Made by a program: the position numbers and the translations under genes. Under the pieces are notes generated by a model. It was not told the origin of the DNA and did no database searches. It saw only the letters and a list, made by a program, of their open reading frames with translations. Positions 18,356 through 26,043 of a DNA stretch of 64,000 bases are shown piece after piece; position 1 is the first letter of the stretch; the number at the start of each line of letters is the position of its first letter. Source of the DNA: Halopenitus persicus. GTDB taxonomy: Archaea > Halobacteriota > Halobacteria > Halobacteriales > Haloferacaceae. The DNA is taken from contig NZ_AP017558.1 in NCBI RefSeq assembly GCF_002355635.1, positions 1,240,001-1,304,000 of the forward strand, in the 5' to 3' direction.

Positions 18356-18577
18356 CTTCCATATTGTTCACAGAGCCAGCCATAGCTGTCGGACGTGGCT
18401 CGGGCGATTCGTATCCCGATAGTATCAGATCTGCGCCGATCCCAGCTTCTGTATCGGGAGGTGTCGCGCTATGATGCGGCTCGGCGACCAGTCGGATTCG
18501 TCATCCTGTCAGACACGTAAAACCGATCGCGAGTCGGCTCGCACGTATAATGCGCCCGCGTGCCAACTCGTCGCTAG

Positions 18578-18832
18578 TCACCGGTTTCGGTCGATCCATC
18601 GGCAGAACTCGTGGAAATCCTCAGCACCTGCCTGGTCGGCGATCTTCTGAAGCGTCCCGGTCCGGATCCGATCCTTTCGCGGAACGCTCACCGTCCGCGC
18701 CGGCGTACCGTGGCCAGCCGGCGGGGTCCACTTCAGGATCATATGGCTGCCGGTCGTCCGGACCCAGGTGAAGTTTCCAACGCTCGTCAGTACCGAGACG
18801 ACGTCGTCTCCTGAAAAGTCCCGCGTAACCAT
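18578..18832 (-). CDS. hicA: HicA-family toxin (mRNA interferase)
   Basis: 84 residues from the ATG at 18832; the longer upstream frame overlaps hicB and is spurious. The fold is the small dsRNA-binding-like HicA domain: DFSGDDVVSVLTSVGNFTWV is helix 1, TTGSHMILKW carries the catalytic histidine (His30) in the GSH motif, and VPRKDRIRTGTLQKIADQAG is the signature C-terminal strand and helix. HicA cleaves mRNA when free of HicB. It lies 7 bp downstream of hicB, so expression is coupled with the antitoxin first, an order often seen in archaea. All signature positions look intact. Confidence 0.88.
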   Translation of the reverse strand: MVTRDFSGDDVVSVLTSVGNFTWVRTTGSHMILKWTPPAGHGTPARTVSVPRKDRIRTGTLQKIADQAGAEDFHEFCRWIDRNR

Positions 18833-18839
18833 CGATCGG

Positions 18840-19118
18840 TTACTTGAGCACGTCCGGTAGCTCGCCGCTCGTGTTCTCCTCGGGATCGATCCCGAGTTCG
18901 CGGAGTTCCTCATCGGTCGGCGGCCGACCCGCCTCACCATTGTAGGCCGCGACTGCATCGTCGAGCATCTCCAGGGCGTGTTCGCGCGTCTCACCTTCGG
19001 TAGTGACGCCCGTCTCCTCGTCGGTGATGATCCACACCTCCCCGTCCTCGGACAGCTCCATCGTGATATGGGTCGGCGTGGTCGGCCCGTTCTCCTCCAC
19101 GCCCGTATCGGTGCTCAT
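18840..19118 (-). CDS. hicB: HicB-family antitoxin
   Basis: 92 residues from the ATG at 19118, which is directly preceded on its strand by a strong Shine-Dalgarno-like GGAGGT. The core (THITMELSEDGEVWIITDEE, then GVTTEGETREHALEMLDDAV) is the partial RNase-H-like HicB fold that covers the HicA active site. The tail (EAGRPPTDEELRELGIDPEE) is of the haloarchaeal type and has no obvious ribbon-helix-helix, so DNA-binding autoregulation is uncertain. It is co-directional with hicA and inside the tRNA-Met island. Confidence 0.85.
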   Translation of the reverse strand: MSTDTGVEENGPTTPTHITMELSEDGEVWIITDEETGVTTEGETREHALEMLDDAVAAYNGEAGRPPTDEELRELGIDPEENTSGELPDVLK

Positions 19119-19219
19119 ACCTCCACGTTTCGGGTAGATGGGCAAAAGCGTTCTGTCGGGCGGCAAGAGCCGATCGGAACCCGCGGGGTACGACTATCAC
19201 TGGCCATATGAAGGACTGA

Positions 19220-19240
19220 TTCGGAGCCCGCCCCGGCCAT
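19220..19240. repeat. Right attachment repeat (tRNA-Met 3'-end duplicate)
   Basis: Exact 21-bp copy of 18335-18355, without any tRNA 5' half nearby, so it is a truncated tRNA end and not a second tRNA gene. It marks the distal border of the hicBA island. Confidence 0.8.
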
Positions 19241-19318
19241 TCCTCGTCTCCCGTTTTCGTTCCGCCAGTTTCCCACGGTCCGGCTTTGTATGTCGTCCGT
19301 TCCACCGGCGAGCCGACG

Positions 19319-19326
19319 GTATTTAT
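19319..19326 (+). promoter_or_regulatory. Probable TATA box of the cupin-rhodanese operon
   Basis: The sequence gtatttat lies about 27 bp before the cupin ATG at 19352. This is the spacing expected for leaderless haloarchaeal mRNA. Confidence 0.5.
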
Positions 19327-19351
19327 CCGTCGGGGGACATCGAGAACACGT

Positions 19352-19678
19352 ATGAGCCTCGACCGATACGCCGACGCGATCGCCGACCTCGACCCCGACC
19401 GCGGGGAGGTCGAAACAGCCGAGGTCGTCGTGACCGACGACGTGCTGGTGAAGGCGTTCGTCCTCGCTCCGGACGGGGAGATCACGCCACACGAACACGC
19501 CGACGCCACGAACGTCTTCCACGTCCTCGAGGGGTCACCAACCGTCGTCCGCGATGGCGAGACGGAGCGAATCGAGGCGCCCGGCGTCGTACTCAACGAG
19601 CGCGGAGCCGTTCACGGTGCTCGCAACGAGTCCGACGACCGAGCCGTCCTGACCGCGAGCCTCTGCCCGTTCCCGTAA
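19352..19678 (+). CDS. Cupin-domain protein
   Basis: 108 residues from the ATG at 19352. One conserved small beta-barrel cupin: motif 1 reads GEITPHEHADATNVFHVLEG (His47, His49, later His57/Glu60 as metal-ligand candidates) and motif 2 reads VVLNERGAVHGARN with another His. Such single-domain cupins bind a divalent metal; substrates range from sugars to small acids. It probably forms an operon with the rhodanese gene, which starts 2 bp after its stop, hinting at a sulfur- or metal-related role, but no specific reaction can be named. It begins about 110 bp beyond the hicBA island border and is probably resident. Confidence 0.85.
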   Translation: MSLDRYADAIADLDPDRGEVETAEVVVTDDVLVKAFVLAPDGEITPHEHADATNVFHVLEGSPTVVRDGETERIEAPGVVLNERGAVHGARNESDDRAVLTASLCPFP

Positions 19679-19680
19679 GT

Positions 19681-20130
19681 ATGAGCGCGGAGATCGAGGT
19701 GGACGAACTCGCCGCGCTGCTGGAGACCGTCACCGACACGCCTGCCAGCAACGTGACTACCGCCGATACGAACGACGACGCAGACGGCGAGTCGCTCGTC
19801 GTGGTCGACGTCCGCTCGAAACGGGCCTTCGACCGCGGCCACATCCCCGGCAGCCGAAACGTCCCGTTCCCCGAGCTAACGAGTCGGGTTGAGGAGCTCG
19901 CCGGCGCGGACCGGATCGTGACTGTCTGTCCCCACGGGATCGCCAGCCAGCAGGCGGCCGACCTGATCACGTCGTACGCCGGCACGGCCGACGCGACGGT
20001 CGAGAGCCTCCGCGGCGGCCTCGAGGCGTGGGACGGTCCGCTCGAGGGGACCTCGAGCGGATCCGACTCGACCGATGGGGAGGCGAGTGGTTCCGGATCC
20101 ACCGACGAGGGACCCGAGGCGCCTTTTTAA
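19681..20130 (+). CDS. Rhodanese-like sulfurtransferase domain protein
   Basis: 149 residues. A single rhodanese domain: the substrate-fold strand LVVVDVRSKRAFDRGHIPGS followed by RNVPF, and the active loop VTVCPHGIASQQAA with the catalytic Cys83 that would carry a persulfide. Family role: transfer of sulfane sulfur, or a sulfur-relay or regulatory role. The last 30 residues are a Gly/Ser/Asp tail. It starts 2 bp after the cupin stop, so the two are translationally linked. The stop codon TAA is itself part of the first unit of the T-tract repeat array that follows. Confidence 0.9.
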   Translation: MSAEIEVDELAALLETVTDTPASNVTTADTNDDADGESLVVVDVRSKRAFDRGHIPGSRNVPFPELTSRVEELAGADRIVTVCPHGIASQQAADLITSYAGTADATVESLRGGLEAWDGPLEGTSSGSDSTDGEASGSGSTDEGPEAPF

Positions 20131-20207
20131 GCATCCGGACGTCATTTTTAAGCATCCGGACGGCTCTTTTTAAACACCCGGACGTCCTTTTAAATAGATC
20201 GGGATCC
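20124..20207 (+). terminator. Tandem T-tract repeat array after the rhodanese gene
   Basis: Four degenerate units of 20-22 bp (20124-20144, 20145-20166, 20167-20187, 20188-20207). Three start with five Ts and the fourth with four, followed by AA; the first three continue with a cayccggacg block. Archaeal RNA polymerase terminates at T-rich stretches on the coding strand, so this looks like four stacked terminators between two convergent genes (next stop at 20217). The rhodanese stop codon TAA (20128-20130) lies in unit 1. Confidence 0.6.
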
Positions 20208-20216
20208 AGCCCATCC

Positions 20217-22382
20217 CTACCGTCGCCGCATTCGCGCCGCGAACAGCGTCGTCGCGAGCAGCAGCGCGATCACGGCAGCCGCCGGGCCGAACCCCGGAAC
20301 CTCCTCGATCGACGGGAGCGGCTCGGAGTCGGGGTCGGCGGAGTCGTCACCGGTATCGTCGTCGGCGGTGGACTCGCCGGGATCGGAACCCGTTCCGCCA
20401 TCCGTGACCGTGAGCGTGACGCGCTCCCCGCCGATCTCGATCGTCGTCTCGCCGGATTCGTCGGGCGTGACCTCGAACCGGAGTTCGCTCCGTTCGCCCG
20501 CGTCGAGGCGAACCTCCCGCGTGGTGACCGCCTCGCCGTTCATCCGGAGCGTCAGCGATCCGCCGGCGGGGATCGACGCCGCGTTCTCGACGGCGGCGGT
20601 TACGGCGACCGTCTCGCCGCGGACGGCCGTCTCGGGAGCGACCGTCAGGTCGTCAACGGCCGCCGTGGCGGGGTCGGTCACCGAAACCCGAAGCGACTGC
20701 CCGCCGACCGTCAGGTCGTGCGTGCCGGGCGCCTCGAACCGGTGCTCGACCGTCTCGACCGTGGTCTCTCCGGCCGCGAGTCGTCCCGTTCTCGTGGCCA
20801 CCGTCTCGCCGTCGAGCCGGACGACGAGGTCGTAGTCGCCGGCCGTGCCGCCGTCGTTCGAGACCGACACCCGCAGGCGGAGCGCCTCCCCGACGACGAG
20901 CCGAATCGGATCCCGGTCGACAGCGCGGTCGCGGTACTCCCCGGTCACGCGGACCGCGTCGGGGCCGGCGATCGAGTAGCCGATCCGGGCCGGCAGCGTT
21001 CCGAACGCGGCGTCGTGGGCGTCACGGTCCCACGCGGTCGGCGCTCGGTCGGTCGTCGTGAACGACCGCGCCGTCGTCCGGACGTCGCTCCCGCCCGCGG
21101 CGGCGACCGCCGCGAGGACGTCCTCGTTCGTGACCGGATCCTCGGCCGCGTTCAGCTCCCGCAGCACGCTCGTGAAGGCGTCCTCGCCGTCGGTCGCCAG
21201 CCGGATCCGGCGGTCGATCTCGCCGACGACGAGCGCGCCCTTCCAGTAGTGTGCGTCGTTCCGCCAGGTGGCGGGTTGCGAGAGGGTCGCGCCGGCCTGC
21301 GGGTCCCGCTCCCCCTGGCGGAGGATCCGCCGGAACGCCGCGAAGTCGACGTCGCCGCGCTCGAGCGCAAGCAGGGCCGCGTAGTAGGTCGCCGCCGCCT
21401 CGGTCGTCCAGCGTCCGGACGCGGTCGTTCGATAGTCCTGCCGCGTGTGAACGTACTCGTGGGTCCAGACGTCGGTCGCGTCGTCGACCGGCTCGGCGTC
21501 CCGAACCCACATGTCCGCCGGACCGCTCTGCAGTCCCCGGACTCCCCAGCCGACGTCGCTCGTGGGGACGGCGATCACGAACACCTCGGCGTCGCGATCG
21601 CCGACCCGAAGCGCGCCGGAGGCGTGTTCGAGCGTCCGGAGGATCGCATCCGGCGACGAGGCCAACTCGGCGTTTTCGGGAACGATCAGTCGGAATCGCT
21701 GGCCGTTCGCCGACCCGACGTGCTCCTCGAAGGGGCCGAGATAGGCCATCGACTCGCCCGCGGCGCCCTCCCCCGCCACGACGTTCTCGCGCTCGAATCG
21801 GACGGGCCCGGTGGACTGCACACGAACCCCGACCTGCGGCGGGTTCACGACCGCCCAGTCGCCGACGTCGACGAAGAGGTATCGGCCGTCCCCCTCCAAC
21901 GGCCCGCCGTCCTCGACCGTCCGATTGGCGGGCATCCGGTACGTCAGGCGCGGACGCTCGGTCCGCTCGTCCCAGGCCCACGACGTCGCGTTCTCGCGTG
22001 TGAACCCGTCCGCCGACACGTCAGTGGCGCGGTCGGGGATCCGGATCCGGAGTTCGACGACGCGGTCCGGGATCTCGACTCGGGTCCGAACGCCGTACTC
22101 GCCGGCGGGTTCGACCCGTCGGAGGTGGTTCCGAACGCGGACCGTCTCGGCCGTCGCCGTGCTCGAGTCGAGCAGCGCTGCCGGTCCGACCGTCGCCGGA
22201 TCGGACGCGTCGACCGTCGCCGACGCTGACGGTCCAGTCACTGCGCTCGACGCCCCGGGCATCGCTGACGCGCCAGTCTCCGCCGCGGACGCGCCGCCCG
22301 CCAGGGCGGGAGCCGTCACGACGCCCGCGAGGAGCAGCACCGAGAGGACGAGAACGGTCGTCCGGCGAGCGTGCTCGCGCAT
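20217..22382 (-). CDS. Secreted, cell-surface-anchored metallopeptidase-like protein with PGF-CTERM tail
   Basis: 721 residues. An N-terminal signal peptide is clear (RRTTVLVLSVLLLAGVV, cleavage near ALAGG). A gluzincin-type zinc motif HEYVH is at residues 308-312 within DVWTHEYVHTRQDY, and a downstream acidic residue in WTTEAAATYYA (Glu328) fits the third ligand of M1/M61-like peptidases. Two CARDB-like beta domains follow (about residues 480-660), then a Thr/Asp-rich stalk, and finally VPGFGPAAAVIALLLATTL ending in Arg residues. That tail is the PGF-CTERM signal processed by archaeosortase ArtA and replaced with a lipid anchor. Expected on the outside of the cell; substrate unknown. Confidence 0.82.
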   Translation of the reverse strand: MREHARRTTVLVLSVLLLAGVVTAPALAGGASAAETGASAMPGASSAVTGPSASATVDASDPATVGPAALLDSSTATAETVRVRNHLRRVEPAGEYGVRTRVEIPDRVVELRIRIPDRATDVSADGFTRENATSWAWDERTERPRLTYRMPANRTVEDGGPLEGDGRYLFVDVGDWAVVNPPQVGVRVQSTGPVRFERENVVAGEGAAGESMAYLGPFEEHVGSANGQRFRLIVPENAELASSPDAILRTLEHASGALRVGDRDAEVFVIAVPTSDVGWGVRGLQSGPADMWVRDAEPVDDATDVWTHEYVHTRQDYRTTASGRWTTEAAATYYAALLALERGDVDFAAFRRILRQGERDPQAGATLSQPATWRNDAHYWKGALVVGEIDRRIRLATDGEDAFTSVLRELNAAEDPVTNEDVLAAVAAAGGSDVRTTARSFTTTDRAPTAWDRDAHDAAFGTLPARIGYSIAGPDAVRVTGEYRDRAVDRDPIRLVVGEALRLRVSVSNDGGTAGDYDLVVRLDGETVATRTGRLAAGETTVETVEHRFEAPGTHDLTVGGQSLRVSVTDPATAAVDDLTVAPETAVRGETVAVTAAVENAASIPAGGSLTLRMNGEAVTTREVRLDAGERSELRFEVTPDESGETTIEIGGERVTLTVTDGGTGSDPGESTADDDTGDDSADPDSEPLPSIEEVPGFGPAAAVIALLLATTLFAARMRRR

Positions 22383-22535
22383 AGTCGGTCACACACGTCC
22401 AGCGGCCTAGTAGGTCGGGGATCGCGACCGCCGATCGATGATTCCGACCGCTCCAGGCTGGGGACGGCCGATTTCGGTCGTCTCACGGAATCGTCTGACA
22501 AACGCTTAAGTGAACGGACCGCCCAATAGTCGGTG

Positions 22536-22940
22536 ATGGGCAACAAGAACAAGACCATCTCGTTCCGCGTCAACGAGGACGCCTTCGAGACCCTCCGCGA
22601 GATCGCCGAGCAGCGCGACATCTCGTTGTCCGCCGTGTTCCGCGATTACGTGGACACGCTGGTTGCCCACGACGGCAAGGTCCGGGTCGTCCCCGAACAC
22701 GAGCTCGAGGGCACTGGCGAGGCCGACGACTCCTTCCCGCCGAAGGTGGAGGTGCCCAAGAGCTTCATCCGCGAGCACGAACGGCTGGAGCTCGAGGCCG
22801 ACCACCTCCGCGAGCAGCTCGAGGAGCACAAACGGTACGTCACCTACCTCCGCGAGCAGCTCGAGGACGAGGACGAGGAGGTCATCCAGCTCGAGGACCT
22901 CGACGGCGACGCCGACGAGCCCTCGTTCCGGCTGGGGTAG
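22536..22940 (+). CDS. Ribbon-helix-helix protein with coiled-coil C-terminus
   Basis: 134 residues; an ATG one codon upstream (22533) is also possible. Residues 1-45 (MGNKNKTISFRVNEDAFETL, then ISLSAVFRDYVDTLVAH) are a MetJ/Arc-type ribbon-helix-helix: the TISFRV strand would insert in the DNA major groove as a dimer. Residues 75-120 form an acidic coiled coil (RLELEADHLREQLEEHKRYV and LREQLEDEDEEV). The sequence is of a type strongly conserved in haloarchaea. Target genes are not evident. It is transcribed away from the peptidase, with 153 bp between starts. Confidence 0.8.
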   Translation: MGNKNKTISFRVNEDAFETLREIAEQRDISLSAVFRDYVDTLVAHDGKVRVVPEHELEGTGEADDSFPPKVEVPKSFIREHERLELEADHLREQLEEHKRYVTYLREQLEDEDEEVIQLEDLDGDADEPSFRLG

Positions 22941-23007
22941 ACGCCCTTCGTCCGATTCGATAAGGAACGGACCCGGATCGAGCGGCAGCCTCACCGCCCA
23001 GCGCCCG

Positions 23008-24213
23008 CTAGGCCGCCCGGTCCGAGAACTCCGCGGCCGAGGTGCGCGTCCCCTTCGTGATCAACACGTCGCCGGCCCGCAGCGTGGTGTCGATGTCCGG
23101 ACCGACGAGCCAGCCCTCGTCCGGACGGCGGACCGCCAGCACGCTCGTTGAGATGTCCGTCTCGGGAACGCCCTCGCGGATCGCCGCCCCCTCGAGGTCG
23201 CTGTCCGACTCGATCGTGGTGCGCGTGATGATCTCGTCGGACTCCTTGACGGCCAGCTCCACGACGGGATGAACCTCGAGGTCGCGGAGGACGCCCTCGG
23301 TGATCTCCACCGCGGCGTCGGAGATGACCTCGGTCGCGACGCCCAGGTGGATGAGCCCCCGGAGCGTGACCGGATCGGACGCGTCCCGGGCCGCCCGCAG
23401 CGTCCAGGCCTCGAAGCGGGACTGGAGCGCGTCCACCTCGACCTCGAGGTTGCTCACCTCCTCGGCCAGCTCCTCGGCGTCGAACAACACCGACCCGTAG
23501 GCGAGATCGACCGCGAGCTCCGAGAGGTTCTTCATCAACACGATGGAGTCGACCGCACGCTCGAGGTCCGAGACGTCCGGTTCGACCGGCTCCTCGGCCA
23601 CGTAGGGCTCGTCGGTCGCGGTCTCGTGGACGTCCGGGATCGACGCCTCGGGACCCCGAAAGATCGCCACGTCGTCCGGACACAGCGTCGTCGTCGGTCC
23701 GGGATTCAGGATCCAGTCGTCGGCACGGCGGATCGCGATGATCCGGACGCCGGTCTCCGACTCGAGGTCGATATCCTGCAGCGTCCGTCCGGCGTACGGC
23801 GATCCCTCCGCGATCGTTCCGCGGACGAGCATCTCGACCGCCTCCGAGAGGGCGCCCCGCATCGCGTCGGGGAGGCCGATCTCCTCTAAGACGATCTTCG
23901 CGATGTCGCCGGCGGCGTCGCTGACCTTGTCCGCGCCGCCGATCACGCCGAGAACGGGCGCGAGCTGTTCGGCCTCGTTCGGGTTCCGGGCGGCGAGCAT
24001 CAGGCTCATCCGGGCGCGCATCTGGAGGACGTCCATCTTGTGCTCGAGCTCGAGCACCTCGCGGGCGACGTCGGTGCTCTGGTGGAGGACGGCCGAGTAC
24101 GAGAGGTCGATGAGCAGCTCCGCGGTGTCCTTCATCTCGACGAGCAGGTCCTTGACGCTCGCCGGCTCGTATTCGACCGTTTCGGGGGTCCGACGCCCCT
24201 CGAATCGTCCCAT
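23008..24213 (-). CDS. PhoU-like/TrkA-C tandem protein (regulator of an ion transporter)
   Basis: 401 residues from the ATG at 24213. Two copies of one module are visible: a helical PhoU-like segment (residues 15-125, VKDLLVEMKDTAELLIDLSY; and 220-320, VLMKNLSELAVDLAYGSVLF), each followed by a TrkA-C (RCK-C) domain (135-205, AEGSPYAGRTLQDIDLESET with GVRIIAIRR; and 330-400, GVPETDISTSVLAVRRPDEG). TrkA-C domains bind nucleotides or ligands beside K+ channels and transporters. No membrane segment is present, so this would be a soluble gating or regulatory subunit. The partner transporter is not in this window. Confidence 0.82.
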   Translation of the reverse strand: MGRFEGRRTPETVEYEPASVKDLLVEMKDTAELLIDLSYSAVLHQSTDVAREVLELEHKMDVLQMRARMSLMLAARNPNEAEQLAPVLGVIGGADKVSDAAGDIAKIVLEEIGLPDAMRGALSEAVEMLVRGTIAEGSPYAGRTLQDIDLESETGVRIIAIRRADDWILNPGPTTTLCPDDVAIFRGPEASIPDVHETATDEPYVAEEPVEPDVSDLERAVDSIVLMKNLSELAVDLAYGSVLFDAEELAEEVSNLEVEVDALQSRFEAWTLRAARDASDPVTLRGLIHLGVATEVISDAAVEITEGVLRDLEVHPVVELAVKESDEIITRTTIESDSDLEGAAIREGVPETDISTSVLAVRRPDEGWLVGPDIDTTLRAGDVLITKGTRTSAAEFSDRAA

Positions 24214-24295
24214 ACGCGACACTCACCGGCGCGTGGCAAAAGCCTTGTCACGTCGCCGACCGGCGGTTCGCGAACGCGCTCGCGAGACTGGGGCC

Positions 24296-24922
24296 TCAGT
24301 CGCCGCCGTCGAGCGCTTCCCGGCCACGATCGGTGAGGACGTACCGATCGGCGTCGGCCGCATCGTCAGCATCAGCCGCATCGCCGGCGTCGGCGTTCAC
24401 GGACTCAAGGAATCCGAGCAGCGCCAGCCAGCCGAGCAGATCGGCGGTCTGATCGCGCCAGATCGACTCCCACGTGTCGGGGTTTTTGTGGTGTTCGTAG
24501 GTCGGCACCGCATCGCGGATCCGGTCGAAGACGGCGTCGACGGAGGCGCCGCGTTCCGCGGTCGGGTCGTCGTTTCCCGCCGCCCGTTCGGCATCCGCGT
24601 CCTCCTCGCCCGTCGTGACCGCCGCGACGGCCGCGAGGGTCCCGGGCGCGAGCAGCACGCGGTCGAGAAACGACCGCCGGAGGTGCTCAACGGTCGGATC
24701 GCGGTCGGTCCTGGAGAAGCCGGCGTCGGTCTCCCGTGCCAGCTCGAGCGCCCGCAGAAAGGTGAGCCAGGTTCGGGACACGTCCCGGCTCGGGAACCCG
24801 AGCCGGCGCTGAAGCCGGGCACAGCAGTCCTGTTCGTCGCCGGGCACGAGCGGAACGGCCCGCTGCGCCTCGCTGACGCGGTCGAGGTCGGCGGGCGGCG
24901 CGGGGAGCATCTTGAAGCGCAT
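24296..24922 (-). CDS. Conserved haloarchaeal hypothetical protein
   Basis: 208 residues starting with MRFKMLPAPPADLDRVSEAQ. I do not recognise a named family. The N-terminal half is helical with Cys-Cys (EQDCCARLQRRLGFPSRDVS), the middle holds an acidic Ala/Asp insert, and the C-terminus reads like a wing (RYVLTDRGREALDGGD), so a winged-helix-like fold is possible. The stop of mch lies 22 bp upstream on the same strand, suggesting a small operon mch then this gene. Function unknown. Confidence 0.65.
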   Translation of the reverse strand: MRFKMLPAPPADLDRVSEAQRAVPLVPGDEQDCCARLQRRLGFPSRDVSRTWLTFLRALELARETDAGFSRTDRDPTVEHLRRSFLDRVLLAPGTLAAVAAVTTGEEDADAERAAGNDDPTAERGASVDAVFDRIRDAVPTYEHHKNPDTWESIWRDQTADLLGWLALLGFLESVNADAGDAADADDAADADRYVLTDRGREALDGGD

Positions 24923-24944
24923 CGGTGGTATCGGTCCGGACCGG

Positions 24945-25904
24945 CTACTCGAAGCCGTGTCCGGCTGCGTCGGTCATCCCGAACGACTCGGCGAGCATCG
25001 TCTCGTCGGTTCCCCCGTGGCTGTAGGTGGGGCCGTCGACGACGTCGACGGTGACGCTGGCGGGCGCGAACACCGTCTCGGGGACGTCATAGAAGTCCCA
25101 GTCGGCGTCCTCGAACACCTCGATGAAGGGTGTGCCGTAGTCGTCGCGGACGGTGGAGACGAGCTCGTCGAACCGGTCGTCGTCGCGGGCGACCTGGAGG
25201 TAGACCTCGCCGCCGTACGCGAGCGCGTCGTTCGTCCGCCCCATCGCGACGTCCTCGTCGTAGCTCACCGGCGCAACCGGCGCCGATCCCGCGGCGGTGA
25301 GGACGTCGGTCGGGTCGTAGCCGATCTCGAGCAGCCGAAACATCGCGAGCTCCGGCGCGCGGGCGGCCATCGTGACCGACCCGACGACCGAGCCGGTCGC
25401 GAACGTCGGCAGGAAGACGCCCGAGGCGTCGACGCCGGCCAGCTCCGCGACGTGCTCGGCGACCGACGCGTCCGGAAGCGTCGCCGACTCGACCGCCAGG
25501 GTGGCGAACTCGGACTCGTCGTAGTAGCCGACGCGCTCGAACTCGGTCTCGCGACCCACCAGCGCACGGGCCGGCCCCGATCCGAGTCCCTCGAAATCGT
25601 CGAAGGAAAGCTCCCATCCGGCCTTCTGGGAGCACAGCAACGCGATCGCGGGATGATCCGTCGTCACCTCCACGTACGGGCGGGGCGCTCCCGATATCCG
25701 GCCCATCCGTGTCGTGACGTTGGCCAGGCCGGCGGTCTGGACCTCCGCGAGCAGGATGCCCGCCTCGATGCCGCCGTCCGCCGCCACGCCGAAGTCGATG
25801 ACGGTGGCCTCGTCGTCCAGCTCGTGTGGCTGGATCTTGAGCTCGCCGGCGAACTCGAGCGCCTCGTCGACGAGCTCGATCGCGGTCCGGTTGATGCTGT
25901 CCAT
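24945..25904 (-). CDS. mch: Methenyltetrahydromethanopterin cyclohydrolase homologue
   Basis: 319 residues, the usual length of Mch. Characteristic blocks: INRTAIELVDEALEFAGELK at the start, GIEAGILLAEVQTAGLANVT, RPYVEVTTDHPAIALLCSQK with AGW, and GRTNDALAYGGEVYL near the end. In methanogens it hydrolyses methenyl-H4MPT. Haloarchaea are not methanogens and keep Mch as part of C1 metabolism, presumably with a folate-type carrier; that substrate assignment is from general knowledge, not from this sequence. The protein is acidic as expected for a halophile and looks complete. Confidence 0.93.
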   Translation of the reverse strand: MDSINRTAIELVDEALEFAGELKIQPHELDDEATVIDFGVAADGGIEAGILLAEVQTAGLANVTTRMGRISGAPRPYVEVTTDHPAIALLCSQKAGWELSFDDFEGLGSGPARALVGRETEFERVGYYDESEFATLAVESATLPDASVAEHVAELAGVDASGVFLPTFATGSVVGSVTMAARAPELAMFRLLEIGYDPTDVLTAAGSAPVAPVSYDEDVAMGRTNDALAYGGEVYLQVARDDDRFDELVSTVRDDYGTPFIEVFEDADWDFYDVPETVFAPASVTVDVVDGPTYSHGGTDETMLAESFGMTDAAGHGFE

Positions 25905-26043
25905 ACCGGTCCTGCGTCCTCCTCGCGTAAGGGGTTTATCAAGCGTCGGCCGTGGACGCGACCCCGATCGTCGCAAACGCGTCGGCGGAAACCGGTTCCA
26001 CCGCCGGAGGTTTATCCCGGATACCGACGCAGTCCGCTCCACG

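Larger units (their letters stand above)
18335..19240. mobile_element. Mini-island of about 885 bp integrated in tRNA-Met, carrying hicB-hicA
   Basis: The last 20 bp of the tRNA gene plus one base (18335-18355) recur exactly at 19220-19240 in direct orientation. This is the hallmark of tyrosine-recombinase integration into a tRNA 3' end. Between the copies there is only a two-gene toxin-antitoxin operon and about 220 bp of non-coding, visibly AT-richer DNA (18356-18577). No integrase or replication gene is present. It is either a relic left after deletion of a larger element or a non-autonomous cassette mobilised in trans. The addiction module may explain its retention. Confidence 0.7.

Noticed and set aside
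18356-18577. Remnant integrase or further gene in the hicBA island
   Set aside because: No frame in this 222-bp AT-richer stretch shows integrase motifs or a plausible start with haloarchaeal codon use.
19220-19240. Second tRNA-Met gene
   Set aside because: Only the T-loop to acceptor 3' strand is present; there is no 5' half or anticodon arm, so it is an attachment-site duplicate.
19138-20130. 330-codon version of the rhodanese gene
   Set aside because: The upstream half is a shadow of the cupin gene and the island border; the ATG 2 bp after the cupin stop begins the conserved protein.
20028-22229. 733-codon plus-strand frame opposite the PGF-CTERM peptidase
   Set aside because: Arg/Asp/Gly-rich shadow; the minus-strand product has a signal peptide, zinc motif and anchor.
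22533-22940. Assignment of the RHH protein as CdrS/CdrL cell-division regulator
   Set aside because: It has an RHH fold, but ftsZ2 is not adjacent and the length and coiled-coil tail do not support that specific identity.
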